From the NCBI GenBank assembly GCA_019352135.1, contig JABBNX010000020.1, positions 1 to 33,119 of the forward strand: a stretch of DNA of 33,119 nt. Reading direction: 5' to 3'. The notes below the pieces were generated by a model that worked only from the letters and a program-made list of their open reading frames with translations, was not told the origin of the DNA and did not search any database. The position numbers and the translations under genes are program-made. Numbering within the stretch: position 1 is the stretch's first letter; each line of letters opens with the position of its first letter. Source of the stretch: Pseudomonadota bacterium. Its GTDB lineage: Bacteria > Desulfobacterota > Desulfuromonadia > Geobacterales > Pseudopelobacteraceae. This document shows, in pieces, positions 7,372-18,345 of this stretch.

Positions 7372-8895
7372 ATGACACTGGGTGAACTACTTGAAAAACT
7401 GCCCGACACGGAGATTCATGGAGACACGACTGTCCCCATCAGTTTCCTGACCTGTGATTCTCGCACAGTTCTGCCGGGTGCTCTCTTTTTCGCCCTTCCT
7501 GGCACACAGGCAGATGGCCATCGCTATATTGAGAAAGCCGTGGCAACCGGTGCAGGTGCGGTAATTCTTGAGGATGCTACCGCGGCTCCAGCCGGAATTC
7601 CCTGGGTAAAGGTGCCGGACGGACGCGCTGCCATGGGGCACATGGCCGCACTCTTCAACGGCGATCCAACTGCGACAAGACCGTTAATCGGCATTACCGG
7701 AACCAATGGCAAGACGACGACGACGTATCTGCTGGAAGCAATTCTGGCTGCAGCAGGCCACCCGGCAGCGGTTCTCGGTACGATCAGTTACCGTTTTGGC
7801 GCGGCAACCATTCAGGCATCTCATACCACTCCGGAATCAACCGAGCTGCAGAAAGCGTTCAGGCAGCTCGCGGACGCCGGAGCGCAGGCCTTCGTGATGG
7901 AGGTCTCCTCACATGCATTGGAACAGAACCGGGTCGATGGGTGCCACTTTGACGTCGGGATTTTCAGCAATCTGACTCGGGACCATTTGGACTACCATGT
8001 CACCATGGTAAACTATCTGGATGCTAAAAGCCGCCTCTTTTCCGACCTGCTCAGGCCATCACAAGAAAAACCGCGCCGCCGGGCAGTGGTTAACATGGAT
8101 GATCCCTACGGACAGGAAATTGCCCGTCGCTGCGCCTGCCCGGTAGTCACCTTCGGAATCCAAGGAGACTATGATGTCACGACAGCCAACGTTTCCTCAT
8201 CAGTTACCGGTATCCGCGCCACATTGATTACGCCGTCAGGAGAGCTTGAATTTGCGTCACGCCTTCTGGGACGCTTTAACCTGTCCAACATTCTCGCTGC
8301 TGTTGCAGCGGGTGTCGCCCTCGATCTGCCGCTTCAGGCAATCAAGAGCGGCATTGAAAATCACGGTACCGTCCCGGGGCGTATGGAGCGAGTGGAAAAC
8401 AATCATGACATCACCTGCCTGGTTGATTACGCCCATACCGGGGATGCACTGGAAAACGTCCTTACAACGCTGAAAGAAATAGCCACCGGAAGGATCATTA
8501 CTCTCTTCGGCTGCGGCGGAGACCGTGATAACGGCAAGCGACCGATCATGGGCAGGATCGCCGCCAGCATGAGCGATCTGGCTATTGTGACCTCCGATAA
8601 CCCACGCACCGAAGACCCATTGAGCATTCTGACACAGATCAAGAGCGGCATAACTCCGCTGGGCCTCCGTGAATACCGTCATGATGAATTGACTGATGGC
8701 TTTACGGATAAGGGCTTTATACTTTTGGAAAATCGCCATGAGGCAATCCGGCTGGCGATAAGTCTGGCACGTCCCGGTGACATACTCCTGTTGGCGGGCA
8801 AGGGGCATGAAGACTATCAGATAATCGGGACGGTCAAACAGCACTTTGATGACAGGGAAGAAGCTTCCTCAGCCTTTACCGAGAGAGTGAAATAA
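7372..8895 (+). CDS. murE: UDP-MurNAc-L-Ala-D-Glu:meso-diaminopimelate ligase MurE
   Basis: A 507-residue cytoplasmic Mur ligase that adds the third peptide residue to UDP-MurNAc-dipeptide using ATP. ATP-binding loop [11 protein letters not shown] lies at about residues 107-117, and the lysine expected to be carbamylated is in YLDAKSRLF (Lys219). DNPR at 409-412 is the signature for meso-diaminopimelate rather than lysine as substrate, matching a Gram-negative wall. GGAG upstream of the ATG supports the start, the first gene after the ftsI-murE hairpins. The stop TAA overlaps the murF ATG by one base. Confidence 0.97.
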   Translation: MTLGELLEKLPDTEIHGDTTVPISFLTCDSRTVLPGALFFALPGTQADGHRYIEKAVATGAGAVILEDATAAPAGIPWVKVPDGRAAMGHMAALFNGDPTATRPLIGITGTNGKTTTTYLLEAILAAAGHPAAVLGTISYRFGAATIQASHTTPESTELQKAFRQLADAGAQAFVMEVSSHALEQNRVDGCHFDVGIFSNLTRDHLDYHVTMVNYLDAKSRLFSDLLRPSQEKPRRRAVVNMDDPYGQEIARRCACPVVTFGIQGDYDVTTANVSSSVTGIRATLITPSGELEFASRLLGRFNLSNILAAVAAGVALDLPLQAIKSGIENHGTVPGRMERVENNHDITCLVDYAHTGDALENVLTTLKEIATGRIITLFGCGGDRDNGKRPIMGRIAASMSDLAIVTSDNPRTEDPLSILTQIKSGITPLGLREYRHDELTDGFTDKGFILLENRHEAIRLAISLARPGDILLLAGKGHEDYQIIGTVKQHFDDREEASSAFTERVK

Positions 8896-10289
8896 TGTTT
8901 ACCATCACCGAAATAGGCCGTGCCACCGGAGGCCGGATTATCGGCCAGGCCACAGGGGAAGTGACTGCGGTATCTACCGACTCACGAACTGTTGCCCCCG
9001 GCCAGCTTTTCGTACCGCTGCGTGGAGAACGTTTTGATGGCCATAATTTTATTCAGGAGATTGCGGAGAAAGGAGTCACTGCCGTTCTTGTTGAAGAACA
9101 GTGGCTTAAAACACACGAACTACCGGCTTCCCTTACCTGCATAGCAGTCAAAAACAGCCTGCGAGCGTTCGGTGACCTGGCGGCGGAGTGGCGGCGACGC
9201 TTTGACATTCCTGTTATCGGCGTGACCGGGAGCAATGGAAAAACAACGGTCAAGGAGATGCTGGCAACAATTCTGGAGCTGACCGGGCCAGGACTCAAAA
9301 CGTCAGGCAACCTTAACAATCTGGTCGGTCTGCCGCAGATGATCTTCCAACTTCTGCCGGAGCACAGATGGGCAGTACTGGAAATGGGGATGAGCGAGCC
9401 GAACGAGATTGACCGTCTCGCATCTATTGCCGTTCCCTGCGTCGGGATTGTACTGAACGCTTTGCCGGCTCATCTGCAGAGCATGGGAACAGTTGAGGCA
9501 GTAGCGGCAGCCAAAGGTGAATTGCTCCATCGTATCACTGACGGTGGCCTGGCGGTTGTCAACGCCGATGACCCCCGAGTCGCCTCGCTCTCCCAAAACG
9601 CATCCGCTCGCCGAATCAGTTTTGGCATTGACCGGGGCGAAGTGCGCGCCAAGGAAATCGAGCCGTTAGGCCTGGAAGGCCAGCGTTTCCTGCTCATTAC
9701 CCCTCGCGGCGAAGCACCCGTCCACCTGAAAGCCTGTGGCCGCCACAATATCTATAACGCCCTTGCAGCCACCGCAGCACTTCTGGAGAAAGTTGAATTG
9801 CCGACAATCGTCGCCGGGCTGGAAGCTTTTTCCCCGTACAGAGGTCGTTTCCAGATCGAGCGTTTAGGCGGTATCACGCTTATTGACGACAGTTACAATG
9901 CCAACCCGGCTTCTACAAAAGCCGCACTTGAAACCCTCTCACAGATTGCCGCGAAGGGACATCGCATCGCTGTGCTCGGTGATATGCTGGAACTTGGAGA
10001 ACACGAAGATGAAGCACATCAGAGCGTCGGAGTTGTGGCCGGACGAAATGTCGACCGCCTCTATCTGACCGGCGACCTGATGACAAAACATGCTGCCGAA
10101 GGTGCCCTGATGGCTGATATGCCCCCGGAATCAGTGATCTGCTGCACAAGCCTTACGGAAATTGCCGGGCGGCTGCATCAAACCGTCACGGAAGGCGATG
10201 TCATTCTTTTTAAAGGATCACGCGGAATGACCATGGAAAAGGCGGCCACGGAGCTGAAGGATCTGATGCAACACACCAAAGGGGAATAG
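8895..10289 (+). CDS. murF: UDP-MurNAc-tripeptide:D-Ala-D-Ala ligase MurF
   Basis: A 464-residue Mur ligase that adds D-Ala-D-Ala to UDP-MurNAc-tripeptide, the last cytoplasmic step before MraY. N-terminal substrate domain with the STDSRTV block at residues 27-33, ATP loop GVTGSNGKTTVKE at 109-121, and the central-to-C-terminal DDSYNANP block near residue 333. Length is normal. Translationally coupled to murE by a 1-nt overlap. Confidence 0.97.
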   Translation: MFTITEIGRATGGRIIGQATGEVTAVSTDSRTVAPGQLFVPLRGERFDGHNFIQEIAEKGVTAVLVEEQWLKTHELPASLTCIAVKNSLRAFGDLAAEWRRRFDIPVIGVTGSNGKTTVKEMLATILELTGPGLKTSGNLNNLVGLPQMIFQLLPEHRWAVLEMGMSEPNEIDRLASIAVPCVGIVLNALPAHLQSMGTVEAVAAAKGELLHRITDGGLAVVNADDPRVASLSQNASARRISFGIDRGEVRAKEIEPLGLEGQRFLLITPRGEAPVHLKACGRHNIYNALAATAALLEKVELPTIVAGLEAFSPYRGRFQIERLGGITLIDDSYNANPASTKAALETLSQIAAKGHRIAVLGDMLELGEHEDEAHQSVGVVAGRNVDRLYLTGDLMTKHAAEGALMADMPPESVICCTSLTEIAGRLHQTVTEGDVILFKGSRGMTMEKAATELKDLMQHTKGE

Positions 10290-10292
10290 CCC

Positions 10293-11369
10293 ATGCTCTA
10301 CCACATTTTTTATCCGCTCGCGACCGACATAAAACTGTTCAACATATTCAAATACCTGACATTCCGCACCATCTATGCCATGATAACCGCACTGATAGTC
10401 TGCTTTATTCTTGGCCCCTGGATCATCCGCAAACTGGAGTCCCTGCAGGCTCGCCAGGTGATCCGCACGGATGGCCCGGAATCGCATCTGCAGAAACAGG
10501 GCACCCCTACCATGGGTGGCGTAATAATTCTGGCGGCAATTGTCATCCCTACCCTGCTCTGGGCCGATCTCACCAATCACTATATCTGGATCACGCTTTT
10601 CATCACAATCGGATACGGGGTGATCGGCTTTGTGGACGACTACAAAAAGGTGGTCAAGAAAGATACCAAGGGACTTTCTGCCCGCCAGAAATTGTTCTGG
10701 CAGGTTTTGCTGGCCGGCTCGGCGGCAACTTATCTGTTTTTCAAGCCAGGTTTCAGCGAACTGCTCTATTTTCCGTTATTCAAAAATTTTCACCCCGACC
10801 TCTGGATCTGGTTCATCCCGTTTGCCACTCTGGTAATTGTGGGTGCCAGCAACGCCGTCAACCTGACCGACGGGCTTGACGGACTTGCCATCGGACCGGT
10901 GACGATCAATGCCGCCACCTACATGCTCTTCTCCTACATCGCCGGCCACGCCACGCTGTCGGCCTATCTGCAGATTCCCCGCGTGGTGGGCGCCGGTGAG
11001 CTGGCCGTGTTGTGCGGCGCCATGGTCGGTGCCGGCCTCGGGTTCCTCTGGTTCAACTCGTATCCGGCCGAAGTCTTTATGGGAGACGTCGGGTCGCTCT
11101 CACTGGGCGGGACGCTGGGAACCATCGCGGTGCTGACCAAACAGGAAATCCTGCTCGTGATCGTGGGAGGCATCTTTGTAATTGAAGCGCTTTCTGTTAT
11201 CTTTCAGGTCGGTTCATACAAATATCGCGGCAAACGGATCTTCCGCATGGCTCCGATTCATCACCATTTCGAGCTGAAGGGCGTTGCAGAACCGAAGATC
11301 ATCGTCCGTTTCTGGATCATCACCATCATTTTGGCACTGGTAGCGATTTCCACTCTTAAGATGAGGTAG
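10293..11369 (+). CDS. mraY: Phospho-N-acetylmuramoyl-pentapeptide-transferase MraY
   Basis: A 358-residue polytopic membrane enzyme that transfers phospho-MurNAc-pentapeptide to undecaprenyl phosphate to form lipid I. About ten membrane segments are visible. Catalytic motifs: Asp pair in FVDDYKK (Asp115-Asp116), the [10 protein letters not shown] block at 190-199, and the HHH motif in APIHHHFE near residue 323. GGGGA before the ATG supports the start; only 3 nt separate it from murF, and murD follows after 1 nt. Confidence 0.97.
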   Translation: MLYHIFYPLATDIKLFNIFKYLTFRTIYAMITALIVCFILGPWIIRKLESLQARQVIRTDGPESHLQKQGTPTMGGVIILAAIVIPTLLWADLTNHYIWITLFITIGYGVIGFVDDYKKVVKKDTKGLSARQKLFWQVLLAGSAATYLFFKPGFSELLYFPLFKNFHPDLWIWFIPFATLVIVGASNAVNLTDGLDGLAIGPVTINAATYMLFSYIAGHATLSAYLQIPRVVGAGELAVLCGAMVGAGLGFLWFNSYPAEVFMGDVGSLSLGGTLGTIAVLTKQEILLVIVGGIFVIEALSVIFQVGSYKYRGKRIFRMAPIHHHFELKGVAEPKIIVRFWIITIILALVAISTLKMR

Positions 11370-11370
11370 C

Positions 11371-12711
11371 ATGGAACTGAAAGACAAAAATATTCTTGTT
11401 GTCGGCCTTGCAAAAACCGGTATTGCCTGTGCCCGCGTCCTGGCTTCGATGGGTGCACGGGTAACCGTCACCGACATGCGGAGCGAAACGGACCTGGCGG
11501 AACCATTGGCCGGACTGGCAGGATACACGATAGTCCGGGAACTGGGACGCCATGACGAAGCAACGTTCCTGGCCAGCGATCTGATCGTGGTTTCTCCCGG
11601 AGTGCCTATGGACCTGCCGCAGCTGATTGCGGCACAGCACGCAGGCCGGGAGATCATTAGCGAGATCGAACTTGCTGCACGTTTCATCAAAGTCCCACTG
11701 GCAGCAATTACCGGCACCAACGGCAAAACTACCACGACCACGCTTTTGGGAGCAATCTTCAAACATAACGGCTATCATACGTTTGTCGGCGGCAACATCG
11801 GCAACCCGTTGATTGAACTGGCGGAATCTCACCAGATAGTGGATCAGGTGGTTGCCGAGATCAGCTCGTTCCAGCTGGAATGGATCACGTCATTCCGCCC
11901 CACGGTGGCGGCGCTTCTGAACCTGAGTGAAGATCACCTTGATCGATACCCGGATTATCAGACATACATCGATGCCAAGCTGCGAATTTTCGAGAATCAG
12001 ACCGGTGATGATTTTGCGGTAGTCAACCGCGATGACGAGCTGGTCTGGCGCCATGTGCAGGGCCTCAAAGCGGCACTATTTCCCTTCAGTCGCAAAATTG
12101 AACTCGTGGAAGGTATTTTTTTCAGAGACGGCGTAATCACCTATCGTCATGACGGTCACGAAGAATGCTTCCCTACCGCCGCCATCCGCTTGCAGGGGGT
12201 ACACAACCTGGAAAATATCATGGCTGCGACGGCATGCGCACTGCTGCTCGGTTGCCGGCCTGATGAAACCTTTGAGACGATACTCTGTTTTGAGGCGCTG
12301 CATCACCGCATGGAATTTGTGCGCGAAGTTGGCGGAGTCAGTTACTACGAAGACAGCAAGGCCACCAATGTCGGAAGTGTCGAGAAGGCGCTGGAAAGCT
12401 TCACCAACATCACGCTCATAGCGGGCGGCAAGGATAAGGGCGGTTCATACGCCCCGCTGGCCCCGTTGGTCCGTGAGCGGGTGGAACACCTGGTATTGAT
12501 CGGCGAGGCGGCGGAACGGATGGAGCAGGAACTCGGGGCGCTGACTGATACCCGCCGGGCGGCAACGCTGGAAGAGGCCGTGAGGATTTCCGCACACATA
12601 ACAGCTGCAGGAGGGACTGTTCTCATGTCACCCGCCTGTTCCAGCTTCGACATGTTCCGTGATTATGAAGAGCGGGCACAGAGGTTTATCGCAGCAGTGA
12701 AAGCATTGTAA
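11371..12711 (+). CDS. murD: UDP-MurNAc-L-alanine:D-glutamate ligase MurD
   Basis: A 446-residue cytoplasmic Mur ligase adding D-Glu to UDP-MurNAc-L-Ala. An N-terminal Rossmann-like domain ([10 protein letters not shown] at 10-19) binds the UDP-sugar, the ATP loop [11 protein letters not shown] is at 113-123, and the C-terminal domain carries [10 protein letters not shown] near residue 423. GAGGT upstream supports the start. A 59-bp gap with a 9-bp tandem repeat follows before ftsW. Confidence 0.97.
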   Translation: MELKDKNILVVGLAKTGIACARVLASMGARVTVTDMRSETDLAEPLAGLAGYTIVRELGRHDEATFLASDLIVVSPGVPMDLPQLIAAQHAGREIISEIELAARFIKVPLAAITGTNGKTTTTTLLGAIFKHNGYHTFVGGNIGNPLIELAESHQIVDQVVAEISSFQLEWITSFRPTVAALLNLSEDHLDRYPDYQTYIDAKLRIFENQTGDDFAVVNRDDELVWRHVQGLKAALFPFSRKIELVEGIFFRDGVITYRHDGHEECFPTAAIRLQGVHNLENIMAATACALLLGCRPDETFETILCFEALHHRMEFVREVGGVSYYEDSKATNVGSVEKALESFTNITLIAGGKDKGGSYAPLAPLVRERVEHLVLIGEAAERMEQELGALTDTRRAATLEEAVRISAHITAAGGTVLMSPACSSFDMFRDYEERAQRFIAAVKAL

Positions 12712-12718
12712 AGCTGTC

Positions 12719-12745
12719 CGACACGTTCGACACGTTCGACACGTC
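12719..12745 (+). repeat. Three tandem copies of CGACACGTT in the murD-ftsW gap
   Basis: Units at 12719-12727, 12728-12736 and 12737-12745 (last base C instead of T). The palindrome TGGCCGGCCA follows directly at 12746-12755. The repeat is short and could change copy number by slippage, but it lies outside coding sequence. Function unknown. Confidence 0.8.
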
Positions 12746-12770
12746 TGGCCGGCCAGAGGATTAAACACCT

Positions 12771-13898
12771 ATGTTCAAAAAGCTGGAAGAATATGATCTG
12801 GTGATCATGCTGATGGCAATTGCCCTGACCTGTTTTGGGGTAGTAATGGTCTATTCGGCTTCTTCTGTCATGGCTGCCAAACGCTTTCATGACGGTTTCT
12901 TCTTCCTCAAACGCCAGGGTCTGTTCGCATTGTGCGGCTTTGCAATCATGCTGGGAACCATGCGCGTCAACTACCAATTCTGGCGCAAGCTGGCCGCTCC
13001 GATCCTGCTGGGGTGCATTATACTGCTGGTACTCGTGCTGATCCCCGGGATTGGCGGCAGCGCCGGGGGAGCGTCCCGCTGGATCAGGCTGCCGGGCTTC
13101 AACCTTCAACCTGCTGAAATTGCCAAGATCGCCCTGATTATGTACATGGCCTATTCGCTTGACAGAAAACAGGATAAAATCAAGCAGCTCGGTCCCGGAT
13201 TTGTTTCATACATGCTGATCCTGGTCGTGATGCTGGGACTCCTGCTCAAACAGCCGGATATGGGTTCTGCGCTGACACTGGCAGCAGTTGCCATCATAAT
13301 GCTCTTTGCCGCCGGAACACGGATGGTCTACATAATTTCGATATTCCTGATGTCGATGCCGTTCCTCTATTTTCTGGTAATGAATGTCGCCTACCGCAAA
13401 CGGCGGATCCTGGCTTTTCTCAACCCATGGCAGGACCCGCAAAACAGCGGTTTTCAGATTATCCAGTCGTGGCTGGCATTCGGAACCGGTGGACTCTTCG
13501 GGCAGGGACTGGGCGAAGGGAAGCAGAAGCTCTTCTACCTGCCGGAGGCTCATACCGACTTCATACTCTCGGTAGTCGGGGAAGAACTCGGTTTTATCGG
13601 AGTCATCGTTATTATCGGGATGTTCTTTCTGCTGGTGCAGCGGGCAATGCGCATTGCCGTTGCCGCTCCTGACACGTTCGGCCGCTTTCTGGCTTTGGGA
13701 ATTGCCGTACTGTTCGGGATTGAGGCTTCGGTCAATATGGGCGTGGTCACCGGCCTTCTCCCCACGAAAGGTCTGGCGCTCCCCTTTATCAGCTACGGCG
13801 GCAGTTCTCTTTTGATCAGCCTGTTTGCAGTCGGCATTCTGCTCAATATTTCATCGGGGCTGAAGATTTCCTCCATCAGCCTTAAGGAGGAAAAATGA
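12771..13898 (+). CDS. ftsW: Septal peptidoglycan glycosyltransferase FtsW (SEDS family)
   Basis: A 375-residue SEDS-family membrane protein with about ten membrane segments. FtsW polymerises lipid II into glycan strands as partner of FtsI. Family marks seen: HDGFFFLKRQ near the second helix, the LPEAHTDFI block near residue 259, and the ISYGGSSLL block near residue 340. AGAGGA lies upstream of the ATG. The stop overlaps the murG start (ATGA). RodA is a relative, but the dcw position favours FtsW. Confidence 0.95.
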   Translation: MFKKLEEYDLVIMLMAIALTCFGVVMVYSASSVMAAKRFHDGFFFLKRQGLFALCGFAIMLGTMRVNYQFWRKLAAPILLGCIILLVLVLIPGIGGSAGGASRWIRLPGFNLQPAEIAKIALIMYMAYSLDRKQDKIKQLGPGFVSYMLILVVMLGLLLKQPDMGSALTLAAVAIIMLFAAGTRMVYIISIFLMSMPFLYFLVMNVAYRKRRILAFLNPWQDPQNSGFQIIQSWLAFGTGGLFGQGLGEGKQKLFYLPEAHTDFILSVVGEELGFIGVIVIIGMFFLLVQRAMRIAVAAPDTFGRFLALGIAVLFGIEASVNMGVVTGLLPTKGLALPFISYGGSSLLISLFAVGILLNISSGLKISSISLKEEK

Positions 13899-15049
13899 AG
13901 CTGATCATTGCCGGCGGCGGAACCGGCGGACATCTCTTCCCCGGCATTGCCGTTGCGGAAGAGTTTCTGTCACGCGACCCGGCTAACGAGGTGTTGTTTG
14001 TCGGAACCGAACGGGGTATTGAAGCACGGGCGGTGCCGGCAGCGGGGTATCCATTGGAGATGATTTCAGCAGCCGGCATTCGGGGAAAAGGAACGTTCAG
14101 CCAGCTCAGAGGTACGGGCATGATGGTATATGGCTATGCGCAGTCGAGAAAGATACTGAAAAGGTTTCGACCGGATATGGTGCTTGGTGTTGGCGGCTAT
14201 GCCTCGCTGCCAATGGTGCTGGCGGCCCGCGGCATGCAGGTGCCGCGATTCATCCATGAGCAAAATGCGATTCCAGGGCTGACGAATCGCCTGTTGGCCA
14301 GGTTTGCCACCAGGATTTTCATTACACTGGAAGAATCTGCCAGTTATTTTCCTTCCGCGACAACCATGTTGACGGGAAATCCACTGCGGCGTCAGATCCT
14401 CAATATGATTGCAAAGCAAGCTCTCACCTCGGCTCCACTTTCTTCGTCGGGTGAAGAGAAACTGTGTGGGGATAAAGCACCCGGCAGCTTCCGGCTGTTG
14501 GTTTTTGGCGGCAGCCAGGGCGCCCATGCAATCAATACCGCCATGAAAGATGCGCTCCCGTTGTTGAAAGATAGCCCGGTCACGCTGTCCATCACCCACC
14601 AGACCGGCGAAAAGGAGTGTTCGGAGGTTACGGCAGCATACCGTGCAGCAGGTGTCGAAGCAATAACAACCCCTTTCATCAGTGATATGGCGGCAGAATA
14701 CGCCAGAGCCGACCTGATAATCTGCCGGGCAGGCGCCACAACCATTGCCGAAGTGACCGCCTGCGGCAAGGCATGCCTGTTCATACCGTATCCGTATGCG
14801 GTAGATGATCACCAGCGGCGTAACGCCGAGGCACTACTCAAAAAGGATGCCTGTTTTATGATGCTTGAGCAGGAGCTGACCGGCAAGACTCTTGCCGAGT
14901 CCATCCGCACGCTGGCTACAGATACTGATCTCGTGCGCCGCACCGGAGAAGCGGCCTTTATTCTGGCAAAACTGGATGCCGCCAAGATCATTGTGGATGA
15001 AATGATCCAAGAAACTACATACAGAGGGACTCCATGTACGGAAAAATAG
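13895..15049 (+). CDS. murG: Lipid II synthase: UDP-GlcNAc transferase MurG
   Basis: A 384-residue GT-B glycosyltransferase that adds GlcNAc to lipid I on the inner face of the membrane. The glycine-rich donor/acceptor loop [11 protein letters not shown] is at residues 6-16 and a second loop [11 protein letters not shown] near 205. It is somewhat longer than usual because of a Ser/Gly-rich linker between the two Rossmann domains (about residues 170-190). AAGGAGG is well placed. It overlaps murC by 16 bp, and ftsW by 4. Confidence 0.96.
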   Translation: MKLIIAGGGTGGHLFPGIAVAEEFLSRDPANEVLFVGTERGIEARAVPAAGYPLEMISAAGIRGKGTFSQLRGTGMMVYGYAQSRKILKRFRPDMVLGVGGYASLPMVLAARGMQVPRFIHEQNAIPGLTNRLLARFATRIFITLEESASYFPSATTMLTGNPLRRQILNMIAKQALTSAPLSSSGEEKLCGDKAPGSFRLLVFGGSQGAHAINTAMKDALPLLKDSPVTLSITHQTGEKECSEVTAAYRAAGVEAITTPFISDMAAEYARADLIICRAGATTIAEVTACGKACLFIPYPYAVDDHQRRNAEALLKKDACFMMLEQELTGKTLAESIRTLATDTDLVRRTGEAAFILAKLDAAKIIVDEMIQETTYRGTPCTEK

Positions 15050-16413
15050 ATAAAATACACTTCGTCGGCATTGGCGGCATTGGCATGAGCGGCATTGCCG
15101 AAGTGCTCCTCAATCTTGGCTATAAAGTTTCCGGCTCCGATCTGCGCGGTTCCGACATCACCGAACGCCTGTCCGGGCTGGGAGCCGAAATCGGTATTGG
15201 CCACAGTGCAGAAAACCTGAAGAATGTCGACGTAGTGGTGATCTCTTCCGCCGTTCATGATGATAACCCGGAGGTGATTGAAGCCAAGAAGCTGCACATA
15301 CCGGTTATTCCGCGCGCGGAAATGCTTGCCGAACTGATGCGAATGAAATACGGCATCGCCATTGCGGGTACTCACGGCAAGACAACGACCACCTCTATGG
15401 CCGCTGCCATTCTGGGACATGCCGGCATTGATCCAACGATTGTTATCGGCGGCAAACTGAATGCCATCGGCACTAATGCGCAGATCGGGCAGGGTAAATT
15501 CCTGCTCGCCGAAGCGGACGAGTCGGACGGGTCCTTTCTGCTCCTTTCGCCGACAATAGCCGTAGTTACCAATATCGACGCCGACCATCTCGATCATTAT
15601 TCCGGCATAGAAGAAATCAAGGATACGTTTGTCGAATTTATCAACAAAGTTCCCTTTTATGGCCTGGCAATCCTCTGTCTGGATGACAAGAACATCCGTG
15701 AGATTCTGCCACGGGTCAAAAAAAGGTACATGACATACGGGCTGTCAGCCCAGGCTGATATCCGCGCCACCCACATCAGGCATGATGGTTTTATTACCTC
15801 GTTTGTTGCTCATTTCAAAGGGTACAGGCTTGGTGAGATCTCCTTCCCGATGCCGGGCCCGCATAACGTCCTGAACGCCATGGCATGTATTGCCGTGGCT
15901 CTTGAGCTGGATGTTCCGTTCGTGGCCATGCAGGAAGGATTCGCAACGTTCAGCGGCGTCGGGCGGCGCTTTACCGTCAAGGGAGAGCCACACGGAGTTA
16001 TGGTGGTTGATGACTATGGCCACCACCCGGCAGAAATCAAGGCAACGCTGGCAGCAGCGCGCCAAGGATGGCCTGAGCGCCGCATTGTGGCCGCCTTCCA
16101 ACCGCACCGCTACACCCGTACCCATGAACTGTTCAACGAATTCGTAACCGCTTTCTATGATGCTGACGTACTGGTACTGACCGACGTGTATGCCGCCGGA
16201 GAGCAACCGATTGAAGATGCCACGGCAGAGCGGCTTTCACAGGAAATCAGCCGTCACGGGCAAAAAGACGTGACCTATATTCCGGACCGGGAGCTGCTCC
16301 CCGAACATCTGGCCGGAATCGTCCGAGAAGGCGACATTGTCATCACTCTTGGCGCCGGGAATATCTGGCAGCAGGGGGAAGCGTTAGTCCGGTTACTGGG
16401 AGAAAAAAACTGA
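15034..16413 (+). CDS. murC: UDP-N-acetylmuramate:L-alanine ligase MurC
   Basis: A 459-residue Mur ligase that adds L-Ala to UDP-MurNAc, the first peptide step. N-terminal Rossmann loop [15 protein letters not shown] is at residues 9-23, ATP loop [10 protein letters not shown] at 112-121, and the C-terminal block [14 protein letters not shown] around 325-340. The start at 15034, inside murG, is supported by GAGGGA and by the family N-terminus. Immediately followed by murB. Confidence 0.97.
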   Translation: MYGKIDKIHFVGIGGIGMSGIAEVLLNLGYKVSGSDLRGSDITERLSGLGAEIGIGHSAENLKNVDVVVISSAVHDDNPEVIEAKKLHIPVIPRAEMLAELMRMKYGIAIAGTHGKTTTTSMAAAILGHAGIDPTIVIGGKLNAIGTNAQIGQGKFLLAEADESDGSFLLLSPTIAVVTNIDADHLDHYSGIEEIKDTFVEFINKVPFYGLAILCLDDKNIREILPRVKKRYMTYGLSAQADIRATHIRHDGFITSFVAHFKGYRLGEISFPMPGPHNVLNAMACIAVALELDVPFVAMQEGFATFSGVGRRFTVKGEPHGVMVVDDYGHHPAEIKATLAAARQGWPERRIVAAFQPHRYTRTHELFNEFVTAFYDADVLVLTDVYAAGEQPIEDATAERLSQEISRHGQKDVTYIPDRELLPEHLAGIVREGDIVITLGAGNIWQQGEALVRLLGEKN

Positions 16414-16460
16414 AGCCTGTTGCGATCGAAATACGCGGTCAACTGCTGAGCAACGAACCG

Positions 16461-17297
16461 ATGAGCCTCCACACCTCGCTTAAGACTGGCGGCCCGGTTG
16501 ATCTGTACGCAATTCCGGAAGATACGGCGGATCTACAGAACCTGCTGTCATGGTTGGGCAGGCAGAACATCCCGTGGCTCCCGATCGGCAAAGGTTACAA
16601 CCTGTTGGTGCGGGACGGGGGCATTCGCGGGGCGGTTATCTCGCTGGAACGGTTCGACCGGATTGACGTTATTGAAGAAGGGGTGATAAGAGCAGAGGCG
16701 GGAGCCGAAAATCTGGCTGTGGTACGGTTTGCCCAGCGGATTGGACGGGGAGGCATCGGATTTATATCCGGGATTCCCGGTACGATCGGCGGGGCAATAA
16801 AGATGAATGCCGGTGCATATGGCGAAGGGATACTGGAACGAACCGAATATCTTACCCTGCTGCGCGGCGGAAAAATCAGTGACTACCGAATGACGGAGCT
16901 TGATTACGGCTACCGCCACCTGAGACTTGAAGATGGCGACATCGTGTTGGCAGCCGCATTCAGGCTGGATGAACGCGAGCCGTCCCACACCGAGGAGGAG
17001 ATTCGCAAAGATCTGGAACTGCGGCGTTCGAAACATAACGTCGGCTATCCAAGTGCAGGGTCATTTTTTAAAAACCCGCACGGCCAGGCTGCCTGGAGAT
17101 TGATTGATGCTGCCGGAATGCGTGGTGAAAAAGTTGGCGGTGCACAGGTTTCCGAGGTGCACAGCAATTTCCTGGTTAACACGGGAAACGCGACCGCCCA
17201 GGATTTTCTTGACCTGGCAGCGATCGTAAAAAATGCTGTATTTGCCTCATCCGGTGTAAAGCTTGAAGAAGAAGTTCGAATAGTTGGCGAAACGTAA
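16461..17297 (+). CDS. murB: UDP-N-acetylenolpyruvoylglucosamine reductase MurB
   Basis: A 278-residue (from the first ATG) flavoenzyme that reduces UDP-GlcNAc-enolpyruvate to UDP-MurNAc with NADPH. FAD-binding region with HTSLKTGGP at residues 4-12 and GKGYNLLVRDGG around 44-55, the GIPGTIGGAIKMNAGAYG block near 105-120, and the catalytic Ser in AGSFFKNP near residue 200. The ATG has no ribosome site and lies in the middle of the expected N-terminal segment. The same frame extends 17 codons upstream to a CTG at 16410, preceded by GGGAGA, so the real protein may be about 295 residues. Confidence 0.93.
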   Translation: MSLHTSLKTGGPVDLYAIPEDTADLQNLLSWLGRQNIPWLPIGKGYNLLVRDGGIRGAVISLERFDRIDVIEEGVIRAEAGAENLAVVRFAQRIGRGGIGFISGIPGTIGGAIKMNAGAYGEGILERTEYLTLLRGGKISDYRMTELDYGYRHLRLEDGDIVLAAAFRLDEREPSHTEEEIRKDLELRRSKHNVGYPSAGSFFKNPHGQAAWRLIDAAGMRGEKVGGAQVSEVHSNFLVNTGNATAQDFLDLAAIVKNAVFASSGVKLEEEVRIVGET

Positions 17298-17311
17298 TTT
17301 TAATTTACGTT
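17291..17311. repeat. Short inverted repeat at the murB end
   Basis: AACGTAA (17291-17297) pairs with TTACGTT (17305-17311) over a 7-nt AT loop. It is weak and AT-rich, overlapping the murB stop, and unlikely to terminate. The 118-bp murB-ddl gap holds nothing else I can name. Confidence 0.35.
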
Positions 17312-17415
17312 CTTAACCACGTAATATCACCAGAATTCATGTTATGCATATTTTGCGGAATATCAGATTAGTGAAAGCACAATCCGGTTCATAACGGAAG
17401 CAAGGGCATCAATAC

Positions 17416-18342
17416 ATGATAAAATCAAAAAAAATCGGCGTACTGTTCGGCGGGCTTTCGGCCGAACGGGAGGTCTCTCTTAAAAGCGGCGCCGCCGTCT
17501 ATCAGGCGCTTGTTGCACAGGGGTACAATGCGGTGGCTATTGATGTCGGCCGTGATCTGGCTGATGTTTTGAAACGTGAAGGAGTTGAAGTTGCCTTTAT
17601 TGCCCTGCATGGCCGCTACGGAGAAGACGGCTGTGTGCAAGGATTGCTCGAACTGTTGCAAATCCCGTACACCGGGTCCGGCGTCCTCGCCAGTGCTCTG
17701 GCCATGCACAAGCTGTACAGCAAACAGGTTTTTGCCGCCAGCGGCATCCTGACCGCACCCTTCCGCTGTTACCGACGCGATGAAACCGTAACTGTGGCCG
17801 AGTTGCCATTCTCCGTGCCGCTGGTTGTCAAACCGGTACAGGAAGGCTCCTCGGTCGGAGTCTCTATTGTCAAAGAAGAAAGTCAGCTGCCACAGGCGCT
17901 TGAAATGGCTTTTCGACATGATGACGAGATCCTCGTGGAACAGTTCATCAAGGGACAGGAAGTGCAGGTAGGAATTCTTGACAACCGGCCGGTAGGCGCT
18001 ATCGAAATCGTTCCCAAGAATGAGTTCTACGACTTCGAGGCAAAATATACCGACGGTATGGCAGAGCACATTTTCCCCGCACGCCTTGAAAAGGCACTGT
18101 ACGAAAAAGCACTGCAGGTTGGCCTGGCAGCCCACCGCTCTTTGGGGTGCACAGGCTACAGTCGCGTAGACCTGCTGGTAACCTCTGCCGGCGACTGCTA
18201 TGTACTTGAAGTCAATACCCTGCCGGGGATGACAGCTCTCTCGCTCCTGCCGGAAATCGCCGCAAAAGGCGCAGGGCTGACGTTTGAAGCACTTGTTTCA
18301 CGTATAATTGAATCAGCGGCACTCTCAATAAAAGGAAACTAA
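17416..18342 (+). CDS. ddl: D-alanine:D-alanine ligase
   Basis: A 308-residue ATP-grasp enzyme making D-Ala-D-Ala, the substrate of MurF. N-terminal block [14 protein letters not shown] at residues 12-25, [12 protein letters not shown] near 69-80, the ATP-grasp region with [12 protein letters not shown] around 136-147, and the Mg-binding end EVNTLPGMT near 275. Length is normal. AGGG lies somewhat far from the ATG, giving a modest ribosome site. The stop is 3 nt before ftsQ. Confidence 0.96.
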   Translation: MIKSKKIGVLFGGLSAEREVSLKSGAAVYQALVAQGYNAVAIDVGRDLADVLKREGVEVAFIALHGRYGEDGCVQGLLELLQIPYTGSGVLASALAMHKLYSKQVFAASGILTAPFRCYRRDETVTVAELPFSVPLVVKPVQEGSSVGVSIVKEESQLPQALEMAFRHDDEILVEQFIKGQEVQVGILDNRPVGAIEIVPKNEFYDFEAKYTDGMAEHIFPARLEKALYEKALQVGLAAHRSLGCTGYSRVDLLVTSAGDCYVLEVNTLPGMTALSLLPEIAAKGAGLTFEALVSRIIESAALSIKGN

Positions 18343-18345
18343 CGA

